A stretch of DNA of 5,085 bases, taken from assembly GCA_030067055.1 (NCBI GenBank), contig JASJAL010000285.1, forward strand, positions 1 to 5,085, in the 5' to 3' direction. This DNA is from Kiloniellales bacterium (GTDB lineage Bacteria; Pseudomonadota; Alphaproteobacteria; Kiloniellales; JAKSBE01). Below are positions 1 through 4,894 of the stretch, one piece after another; position 1 is the stretch's first letter, and each line of letters begins with the position of its first letter. The translations under genes and the position numbers were made by a program. Under the pieces are notes generated by a model, which was not told where the DNA came from, did not search any database, and was given only the letters and a program-made list of their open reading frames with translations.

Positions 1-71
1 CCCACTTCATGGCCAGCCAATCGTATTTGCTGCCTAGATCGAATTTATCTCATCCGGCGGCACGCGGATCT

Positions 72-113
72 TTGACGTCGATCAATCTGTGCCATCGAGG
101 CCACCGGTAGGAT
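72..113 (+). promoter_or_regulatory. FixK/FNR-type box with -10 element (class II promoter) for the CNB-domain gene
   Basis: Bases 72-85 read TTGACGTCGATCAA, which fits the rhizobial FixK2 consensus TTG(A/C)-N6-(T/G)CAA and matches the FNR consensus TTGAT-N4-ATCAA at 9 of 10 positions. The centre is 78.5. A class II site centred at -41.5 puts transcription start near base 120, and the -10 hexamer would then fall exactly at 108-113, where TAGGAT matches TATAAT at 4 of 6. This leaves a leader of about 58 nt before the GTG at 178. Site and spacing are seen directly; control by FixK/FNR under low oxygen is inferred from the known regulon of these proteins. Confidence 0.6.
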
Positions 114-177
114 ATCTCCCTCCTCTCACCGGAGCCGTTCCAACCCTGCGAGATTTCCTTTCGAGTAGAGACGCGTC

Positions 178-648
178 GTGGGAACAAGAACACTTGAACC
201 CTATCTGGCCGAGCACCTGCTGTTTCGCGATCTGAACTCGGACTACGTGGCCTTGCTGAGTGAGTGTGCGTTCAACGTGCGTTTTGCCGAGGGGGAAAAG
301 ATCTTCCGACAAGGCGAATCGGCCGACCGGTGTTACCTGATCCGTCACGGAATGGTGTCTTTGGAGATCTGGGCGCCCACCCAAGGGCCGTTAACGATCC
401 AAACTCTCGGGCCGGGAGAGGTGCTGGGTTGGTCCTGGCTGTTCCCACCCTACAAGTGGCATTTTGATGCCCGAGCCATGGAGCTGACGAGGGCTGTTGC
501 CTTGGACGGTAAATGCCTCCGTGGGAAGTGCGATCAGGATACCAAGCTTGGATACGAGCTGATGAAACGCTTTTCCGCCGTGATCCATGCGCGCATGCAG
601 GCGGCGCGCTTGCAGATTATGGACATCTACGGTCCTACCCACGCTTGA
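178..648 (+). CDS. Stand-alone cyclic nucleotide-binding (Crp/Fnr-type sensor) domain protein without HTH
   Basis: A 156-aa cytosolic protein made almost entirely of one CNB beta-barrel domain. Residues 13-33 form the entry helix region (LLFRDLNSDYVALLSEC), followed by the FAEGEKIFRQGESADRCYLI core (37-56), the HG turn (57-58) and the GPGEVLGWSW segment (78-87). A C-terminal helix (about 122-148) ends the chain; the winged-helix DNA-binding domain of Crp/Fnr proteins is absent. The phosphate-binding cassette region (80-100) reads GEVLGWSWLFPPYKWHFDARA, lacking the usual arginine-serine/threonine pair, so cAMP binding is doubtful. GTG 178 is the only possible start because an in-frame TAG lies at 166-168; a purine-rich AGAGA lies about 7 nt upstream. 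It follows a FixK-type promoter and precedes a phosphoketolase remnant, probably once one transcript. Role unknown; a ligand-sensing partner protein in stress or anaerobic metabolism is inferred. Family confidence is high, function low. Confidence 0.85.
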   Translation: MGTRTLEPYLAEHLLFRDLNSDYVALLSECAFNVRFAEGEKIFRQGESADRCYLIRHGMVSLEIWAPTQGPLTIQTLGPGEVLGWSWLFPPYKWHFDARAMELTRAVALDGKCLRGKCDQDTKLGYELMKRFSAVIHARMQAARLQIMDIYGPTHA

Positions 649-715
649 GATTGCCGCAATTTCTGCTGGTGAAGGTCGCCTGACGGCCCTGCCTTACCGC
701 AGACACATCCTCCAT

Positions 716-893
716 GGCCGCTTCCATCTGACTCGAATGGCGGCGCTCCGCGCGAAGATGTGACGCGGTTGCGTCCTACGCGAAGCAGCCGGCTTGCGAC
801 ATGCTGGTCGGGCACAAGCGGTACAGCGCCGAGCATGGCCAGGACATGCTCGAGATCCGAGACTGGACCTGGTCCGAAACGCCAGCTGCGTGA
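716..893 (+). pseudogene. xfp: Phosphoketolase C-terminal remnant, frameshifted
   Basis: Phosphoketolase (thiamine diphosphate enzyme, about 800 aa) splits xylulose-5-phosphate or fructose-6-phosphate into acetyl phosphate and an aldose phosphate. Only its last ~55 residues survive. The frame of codons starting at 768 reads VASYAKQPACDMLVGHK, then RYSAEHGQDMLEIRDWTW and a stop at 891-893. This matches the family's C-terminal signature (AAYAKQ..RDKLIEHK.Y..EHG.DMPEIRDW.W). In another frame, 719-730 encode RFHL, matching the conserved DRFHL about 16 codons before YAKQ. The gap from RFHL to YAKQ is 46 nt instead of about 48, so a net 2-nt loss (or +1) explains the frame change. Further upstream, 689-715 encode LPYRRHILH, vaguely like the family's LTYRRTNH..LH, suggesting an internal deletion; this is weak. 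The rest of the gene is missing because the preceding gene ends at 648. No initiation codon or active site remains, so it cannot be functional. The symbol is by family only. Confidence 0.8.
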
Positions 894-1056
894 AAGAGAT
901 GACTCAGTATGCTGTTATGACGGCGTCAACGTCGACGTTCGGTCCGCCGCGCGGGCGATGCAGCGCAACTCGAGTGGCCTCTCCCTGTCTTCTGGGAGCG
1001 CGCGAGCCTCCGGCAACACCGTAACAATGCCCGTCAATAGAATCCAATTCCGCGTG

Positions 1057-1076
1057 CCGCGATGTCATTATCGCGG
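1057..1076. repeat. Perfect 7-bp stem-loop in noncoding DNA
   Basis: CCGCGAT (1057-1063) and ATCGCGG (1070-1076) pair perfectly around the 6-nt loop GTCATT. No T-run follows, so it is not a classical terminator in either direction. It could be an operator or an RNA hairpin; function unknown. Confidence 0.5.
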
Positions 1077-1232
1077 GACAACAAAGCAATCTAAGAAGAT
1101 ATTTCTTGCGGGGTGTGATCTGCATAAAGGCGATAGCATTGCCTTTCTCGCTAACCTTTCAATGTTCCGCGAGGAGCCGCGATGGATGAAGCCCCGTAGT
1201 GAAGTGCCCTCGGGGCAGGGATCTGTGAAGGC

Positions 1233-1244
1233 GATGGATCCATC
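1233..1244. repeat. 12-bp perfect palindrome
   Basis: GATGGATCCATC is a perfect 12-bp palindrome with no loop, centred on a GGATCC core, in the gene-poor stretch. A dimeric protein could bind it, but no nearby promoter ties it to a gene; chance is possible. Confidence 0.4.
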
Positions 1245-1521
1245 AAAGCGATGATCCGGGGAAACGAGGTCCGCGGTTCGCCGATCCTAGCGCCTCAGGA
1301 GGCAACTCCCCTGATGGAAGGATCGTTGACCGCGGGTCTTGTTTGTCTGGGCCATGTCCGCGCCTCGACGGAAAAGCCAATTCGCGTCCTTTGCTACTGG
1401 TTTCAGGTGCCTCAACGTCCGGAGACGAACTGTCGCGGCGCAGGAAATGCCATGCTGAACGCTCAGGCTGAGCGGTGATGAGGTCCGGATTAGAGAAGAG
1501 CCACCCCTGAGAGGTGAAACC

Positions 1522-1719
1522 ATGCAGCTGACAACAGAGACTCCGCAACGGGTTGCGGTCGTCATTGAACAGAACAAGAGCGGCACCTGGAGTGTCTCCG
1601 CCTATCTGGTCACCGCCGATGGCCGGCGCGACCGCCGCGGCTTGGCGGTTCGCGACACTTACGAGGAGGCGACGTCGGCCCTCAAGACTTTCTGGCAGTC
1701 GGTCGAATTGCCGAACTGA
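1522..1719 (+). CDS. Small hypothetical protein, 65 aa
   Basis: I do not recognise this family. The ATG at 1522 is preceded by GAGGTGA (1511-1517), the best ribosome binding site in the window, four bases before the start. The product is soluble, with no signal peptide or membrane segment. Residues 9-30 (QRVAVVIEQNKSGTWSVSAY and on) look like paired beta strands, then a basic turn DGRRDRRG (33-40), and a C-terminal helix (46-62) with YEEATSALKTFWQSVEL. This resembles a compact beta-beta-alpha fold like that of small HicB-like or double-stranded RNA-binding-like proteins, but no signature is strong enough to name it. The gene is convergent with the hpf fusion, with stop codons only 29 bp apart, and no FixK-type site lies upstream. 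The clear SD and protein-like composition make it a real gene; its job is unknown. Confidence 0.7.
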   Translation: MQLTTETPQRVAVVIEQNKSGTWSVSAYLVTADGRRDRRGLAVRDTYEEATSALKTFWQSVELPN

Positions 1720-1725
1720 ACGGAT

Positions 1726-1739
1726 CGGGCCGCCGCCCG
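1726..1739. terminator. GC-rich hairpin between convergent genes (possible bidirectional terminator)
   Basis: CGGGC (1726-1730) and GCCCG (1735-1739) form a 5-bp GC stem with loop CGCC in the 29-bp gap between two converging genes. There is no T-tract on either side, so it would be a weak or factor-assisted terminator; position is the main argument. Confidence 0.3.
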
Positions 1740-1748
1740 GACAGGAGA

Positions 1749-2324
1749 TCAGCGGCCGGCCAGGTAGTACTTGCCGATCGGTATAACAGTGGTGGCCCGC
1801 GGCGCTTTGTCATTCTCGCCTTCAATCAGGGCCACCCGGACCTCATCGCCAATAGCAATCTTGTTGAATGCGCCGTTCACCACTGCGTTCTTGTGGAGAT
1901 AGACCTCCTGCCCATCGGTTAGCGTCACGAAGCCGTAGCCCTCATAGGCCTGTAGAGCCGAGACCTTGCCGTGCGGCGATACTTCGTGGGCCTTCACCCG
2001 GCCTGCGGCCTTGCGCCAATGGTCCTCCAACTGCCGTGCTGCGGCATCGAAGGGGTCCCGGATGGCGACAAAGACATCCTCATGCGCGTGCCATTCGTCC
2101 GGCACGCGATTGACGAGGATTCCCCGGCCGGGAACGCCGATGTCGATGCGCAAATGACAGAGCTTGCCCTTGTGGTGACGCCGATGTGGGGCTTCGACAA
2201 CGACACGGTAGGAGTTGATGCAGCCGAAGTATCTTACTAGCTTCTCAACTCACTCGCGCACGCTGGCCTCGACCGCGTCCGAGGGGTCCATGTTGCTAAA
2301 TTCCAGCTCCAGGGGGACATCCAT
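1749..2324 (-). pseudogene. hpf: HPF/RaiA-type ribosome hibernation factor fused to a cold-shock domain, interrupted by a TGA at codon 25
   Basis: Read from ATG 2324, the conceptual product is 191 codons. Codons 1-24 (MDVPLELEFSNMDPSDAVEA then SVRE) are the usual N-terminus of the HPF/RaiA fold. Codon 25 is TGA (2252-2250), and the same frame continues at once with VEKLVRYFGCINSYRVVVEA, PHRRHHKGK and RIDIGVPG..ILVNR, then HEDVFVAIRDPFDAAARQLED, the classic HPF core that docks in the decoding centre. Family members normally have arginine here (RERVxKLE), so CGA to TGA is the simplest mutation. From about residue 118 follows a complete cold-shock OB domain: GKVSALQAYEGYGFVTL (RNP1-like GYGFV), EVYLHKNAV (RNP2-like), ending GDEVRVALIEG and VIPIGKY. 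HPF-CSD fusions are a known alphaproteobacterial form. The only start left after the stop is TTG 2153, which would give 134 aa without the first HPF strand and helix and has a poor SD. The gene lies 41 bp after rtcB in the same direction, probably one operon. It is a true nonsense mutation, a readthrough codon or a sequence error; loss of HPF function is most likely. Confidence 0.82.
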
Positions 2325-2365
2325 GCCTCTGCTTTTCCGGTTTTGCGCTTGAATCCCGAGACCCG

Positions 2366-3805
2366 CTATCCCTTGACACAGACGACCGGCTCGAGCCGTG
2401 CTACCTTGCGGGCAAGGTTGGCCTTCTGGGCCACGTCGACCACGGCTGCGACGTCCTTGTAGGCGCCCGGCGCCTCCTCGGCGACGCCGCGGTAGGAGGG
2501 GCTGCGAATCAAAATGCCTCGATCAGCGAGCTGATCGACGATCTGACGTCCGCGCCACCGTTTGCGCGCCTGATGCCGGCTCATGTGCCGACCGGCGCCA
2601 TGGCAGGCCGAGCTGAAGCCTCGCGCCACATTGCCTTCAGTGCCGACCAGGACATAGGACTCTGTGCCCATGGTGCCGCCGATAAAGACCGGCTGGCCGA
2701 TGTGGCGCAGGCTTGCCGGCAAATCCGGATGTCCGGGCCCGAAGGCGCGCGTAGCGCCCTTGCGGTGGATGAAGACTTTTCGGCTAGCGCCGTCGATCCG
2801 GTGCGCCTCGACCTTGCAGGTGTTGTGCGAGACGTCGAATAGCAGTGGGAGCTTGGCTTGCGGGAAGAGCCGGGCGAAGACCTGGCGCGTCAGGTGGCCA
2901 ATGATCTGACGGTTGGCAAAGGCGCAATTGACTGCGGCCCGCATGGCGCCAAGGTAGCGATGGCCCAAGGGCGAGGCGATCGGCACGCAGGCGAGCTCCC
3001 GATCCGCCAGGGCGATGCCATAGTCGGGCGCAGCCAGCACCATGTCGCGCAGGAACTCTGTGCCGATCTGGTGGCCAAGGCCCCGCGAGCCGCAGTGGAT
3101 GCTGACCACCACTTTGCCCAGCTCCAGCCCGAAGGCCGCCGCGGTCTCGGGGGCGAGAACCTCGGCGATCTCCTGAACCTCCAGGTAGTGATTGCCCGAG
3201 CCGAGCGTTCCCATCTCTCGCCGCTGGCGCTCGCGGGCCCGGTACGATACACAGGCTGGCTGGGCGCCGGCCATGCAGCCGCGTTCCTCGATCCGCTCAA
3301 GGTCCGCCTCACTGCCGTATCCCTGGGCCACGGCCCAGGCCGCGCCCCAGGACAGCATCGCGTCCATCTCCCTGTCGGAAAGGGAGATCTTGCCTCGGCT
3401 GCCAACACCGGCCGGAATCTGCGAGAAAAGCGCATCGGCCAGCGCCTCCTTCTTCGCCTCGATCGCCGCGCGCGACAAGCCAGTCGGCAGGCAGCGGACC
3501 CCGCAGGAGATGTCGAAGCCGACACCGCCCGCCGAAACCACACCGCCGGCATCGGGATCGAAGGCGGCGACGCCACCGATGGGAAAGCCGTAGCCCCAAT
3601 GGGCATCCGGCATGGCATAGGCAGCTTTCACGATGCCGGGCAGGCAGGCCACATTGGCCACCTGCTCATAGACCTTATTGTCCATGTCCTGGATCAGGGC
3701 CTCATCGGCAAAGATGACCGCCGGCACGCGCATCGCGCCAGTCGGAGCCACCCGCCATTCGTAGTCGCCGATGCGTTCGAAGCGCGCCGTGTCCATGTCA
3801 GACAT
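2366..3805 (-). CDS. rtcB: RNA-splicing ligase RtcB (3'-phosphate/2',3'-cyclic phosphate to 5'-OH RNA ligase)
   Basis: A full-length 479-aa cytosolic ligase that joins RNA ends bearing a 2',3'-cyclic phosphate or 3'-phosphate to a 5'-OH end, using GTP and Mn2+, through a histidine-guanylate intermediate. All signatures are present in order: MPDAHWGYGFPIGGV (65-79), GGVGFDISCGVR (93-104, metal ligands D98 and C101), GSGNHYLEVQ (202-211, N205 and H206), HCGSRGLGHQ (237-246, metal ligand H237), DVSHN (324-328, metal ligand H327), GTMGTESYVL (377-386), CHGAGR (401-406, with H402 as the guanylylated nucleophile) and the C-terminal KG (478-479). Start ATG 3805 overlaps the end of archease by 8 bp; with no clear SD, translation is probably coupled. 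ATG 3796 is a possible alternative three codons later. Substrates in bacteria are damaged tRNA, rRNA or mRNA cleaved by endonucleases; here co-expression with archease and a ribosome hibernation factor points to RNA repair under stress. The gene looks intact, unlike its neighbours. Confidence 0.96.
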   Translation of the reverse strand: MSDMDTARFERIGDYEWRVAPTGAMRVPAVIFADEALIQDMDNKVYEQVANVACLPGIVKAAYAMPDAHWGYGFPIGGVAAFDPDAGGVVSAGGVGFDISCGVRCLPTGLSRAAIEAKKEALADALFSQIPAGVGSRGKISLSDREMDAMLSWGAAWAVAQGYGSEADLERIEERGCMAGAQPACVSYRARERQRREMGTLGSGNHYLEVQEIAEVLAPETAAAFGLELGKVVVSIHCGSRGLGHQIGTEFLRDMVLAAPDYGIALADRELACVPIASPLGHRYLGAMRAAVNCAFANRQIIGHLTRQVFARLFPQAKLPLLFDVSHNTCKVEAHRIDGASRKVFIHRKGATRAFGPGHPDLPASLRHIGQPVFIGGTMGTESYVLVGTEGNVARGFSSACHGAGRHMSRHQARKRWRGRQIVDQLADRGILIRSPSYRGVAEEAPGAYKDVAAVVDVAQKANLARKVARLEPVVCVKG

Positions 3806-4259
3806 CCACCACGCATTGCGCGTCCCAGACGCCGTCCGCTCTCCGTCGGACCCTCAGCGCCGTATAGGTCGCACCCTTGACCTCGGTCGCCGGCCGGTGT
3901 CGTTCTACATTCACCTTCTCGCCCCGAGCGACGGCATGTAGCGCACCGTCTTCGGCGCGGAGGGAGAAGCTGCCGAACAACATCCGCCGCGTCGCCATCT
4001 CGAATACCAGCGCGTTCAGCCACTCGACGAGGAGCAGCTCGTCGTTCGGCGCCGCACAGCAGATTTCTATGGCCTCTCGGGGCTTCACCCGCGCGACATC
4101 GGTCACGGCGGCGGTGAGCGCCAAGGCAACCTGTTCAAAGGCCACTTCCCGCGTAGGGCCGATGCCCCGCAGGCCGATATCGGCATCATGTGGAAAGTGC
4201 TCCCAGCGACCATCTCCCTGGAAGGACGGCAAATCACTGCGTCTCGCCGGAACAGTCAT
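3798..4259 (-). CDS. Archease, activator of RtcB
   Basis: Archease speeds RtcB guanylylation and multiple turnover and binds metal through acidic residues. From ATG 4259 the protein is 153 aa, close to the family's usual 140-150. It shows HFPHDADIGLRGIG (21-34, the family's H.ADIG motif with D27), NDELLLVEWLNALVFE (72-87, matching the LL..WLN.L signature), EVKGATYTALRV (126-137, where many homologues have TYH; here threonine replaces the histidine) and a C-terminal VVDV with D152, like the DI/DV end of known archeases. I prefer 4259 over the upstream starts at 4292 and 4355: it has a strong SD (AAGGAAAGGGG, 4270-4260), fits the family's length, and the predicted transcription start (about 4286) lies downstream of both other candidates. 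It is the first gene of archease-rtcB-hpf and overlaps rtcB by 8 bp. Confidence 0.92.
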   Translation of the reverse strand: MTVPARRSDLPSFQGDGRWEHFPHDADIGLRGIGPTREVAFEQVALALTAAVTDVARVKPREAIEICCAAPNDELLLVEWLNALVFEMATRRMLFGSFSLRAEDGALHAVARGEKVNVERHRPATEVKGATYTALRVRRRADGVWDAQCVVDV

Positions 4260-4292
4260 CCCCTTTCCTTGGCCTCGGATCACGTAGGCCAT

Positions 4293-4334
4293 ATCAGAGC
4301 GCGCCTCGGCACAGTCGGCATTGCGCGAGATCAA
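4293..4334 (-). promoter_or_regulatory. FixK/FNR-type box with -10 element for archease-rtcB-hpf
   Basis: Bases 4321-4334 read TTGCGCGAGATCAA, an exact fit to the FixK2 consensus TTG(A/C)-N6-(T/G)CAA; against the FNR form TTGAT-N4-ATCAA it matches 8 of 10. With the centre 4327.5 at -41.5 on the minus strand, transcription starts near 4286 and the -10 window is 4298-4293, which reads TCTGAT on the minus strand (4 of 6 to TATAAT). The leader to ATG 4259 is then about 26 nt. Sequence and geometry are observed; oxygen-responsive control is inferred. Confidence 0.58.
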
Positions 4335-4494
4335 GCCGGGTCGGATCGGCGCCATTGACCGCTTTGCTCCAACAAGCGGATCTCTGTCGGTCTACTGCCT
4401 CTGGTCCGGGGAGGACCTAAGCCGTCGTTGCTAGGTTTTTGCCGTTGTGCCGCTCTTTCGGGGTCGAGTTGGTTCTTACCTGCGAGGACGCCGC

Positions 4495-4894
4495 ATGCCG
4501 ATGATCGAGCGTCAAGACCCAGAGGGTCTCAGCGATCCCAGCGCGTACGGCTGTTCGCAATTAGCGAAATTTACCACCACGAGCGGGCTGGTATTGATTT
4601 CCGGAAGAATTGGTGAGGACGCGGAACGATGCAAAGCTGAAACCTTCGAAGACCAAATGGCACTTGCCCTTGATAGTCTCGATCGGGCGCTGAGAGCAGC
4701 AGGCGCGTCTCACTCAGCGATGTTCAAGATAACGCTTCTTGTGGTCGGACACGACGAATCGCGACTTGCGCAGGTTTCGAAAGCGCGTCGAGGATTTCGG
4801 AGATCATCGGCCAGCCAGCGCACTCGTTCTCGTACCATGGCTCGCTGGATATTGGATGCTCTTCGAAGTTGACGCCGTCGTCCTATGCGAATGA
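4495..4894 (+). pseudogene. RidA/YjgF/UK114-family protein, frameshifted near codon 97
   Basis: RidA-family proteins are small trimeric enamine/imine deaminases or relatives. From ATG 4495 (SD GAGG at 4484-4487) the first 97 codons show the fold's first half: AYGCSQLAKFTTTSGLVLIS (17-36), GRIGED (37-42), FEDQMALALDSLDRALRAAG (51-70) and a strand with FKITLLVVGHD (77-87). After SKA the open frame turns into arginine/serine-rich sequence to a stop at 4872. The missing end is in the next frame from 4787: VEDFGDHRPASALVLVPWLA and MLFEVDAVVL, stop 4892-4894, carrying the family's conserved R.AS.L..VP..A motif whose arginine binds substrate. The joint lies in AAAGCGCGTCGAG (4780-4792); loss of one GC unit from GCGCGC gives exactly this shift. 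The restored protein would be about 133 aa, normal for the family. ATG 4501 is an alternative start; GTG 4447 would add a non-homologous arginine-rich stretch. It is divergent from archease. Which RidA subgroup or substrate cannot be said. Confidence 0.8.

Larger units (their letters stand above)
894..1521. other. Gene-poor 628-bp stretch, no convincing coding sequence
   Basis: I translated this stretch in the forward frames and looked at the longer reverse ORFs and found nothing resembling a known protein. Open frames here (for example to 1254 on plus, 1125-904 and 1586-1287 on minus) have low-complexity, arginine- and serine-rich composition typical of noncoding frames in GC-rich DNA, and lack good ribosome binding sites. 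Acetate kinase, often the gene after phosphoketolase, was looked for and not recognised. The stretch holds a 7-bp perfect stem-loop (1057-1076) and a 12-bp palindrome (1233-1244). It may be degraded coding DNA or a site for an unseen small RNA; nothing shown here decides that. Confidence 0.6.

Noticed and set aside
1115..1128. GTGATCTGCATAAA, a partial FNR/FixK box
   Set aside because: Both half-sites carry a mismatch at key positions, no -10 element lies at class II distance on either strand, and no gene starts nearby.
894..1250. Acetate kinase after phosphoketolase
   Set aside because: I looked for its glycine-rich TGGIGEN region and C-terminal motifs in the forward frames and found none.
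760..1254. Plus-strand open frame of 164 codons
   Set aside because: It overlaps the phosphoketolase remnant in a different frame, has no SD, and its composition is arginine/serine-rich and unlike any protein I know.
1287..1586. Minus-strand open frames around 1243-1586
   Set aside because: They overlap the 65-aa gene's start, have no ribosome binding site and no recognisable protein pattern.
2858..3880. Long plus-strand open frame (340 codons) opposite rtcB
   Set aside because: It is a shadow of the rtcB coding strand in high-GC DNA; rtcB matches every family motif and the antisense product matches nothing.
4260..4355. Longer archease with start at 4355 or 4292
   Set aside because: The extra residues have no family match, the FixK-type site and predicted transcription start would lie inside or after these starts, and ATG 4259 has a much better SD.
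4447..4494. GTG 4447 as the start of the RidA-like gene
   Set aside because: It adds an arginine-rich stretch without family similarity; ATG 4495 has GAGG seven bases upstream and fits the family N-terminus.
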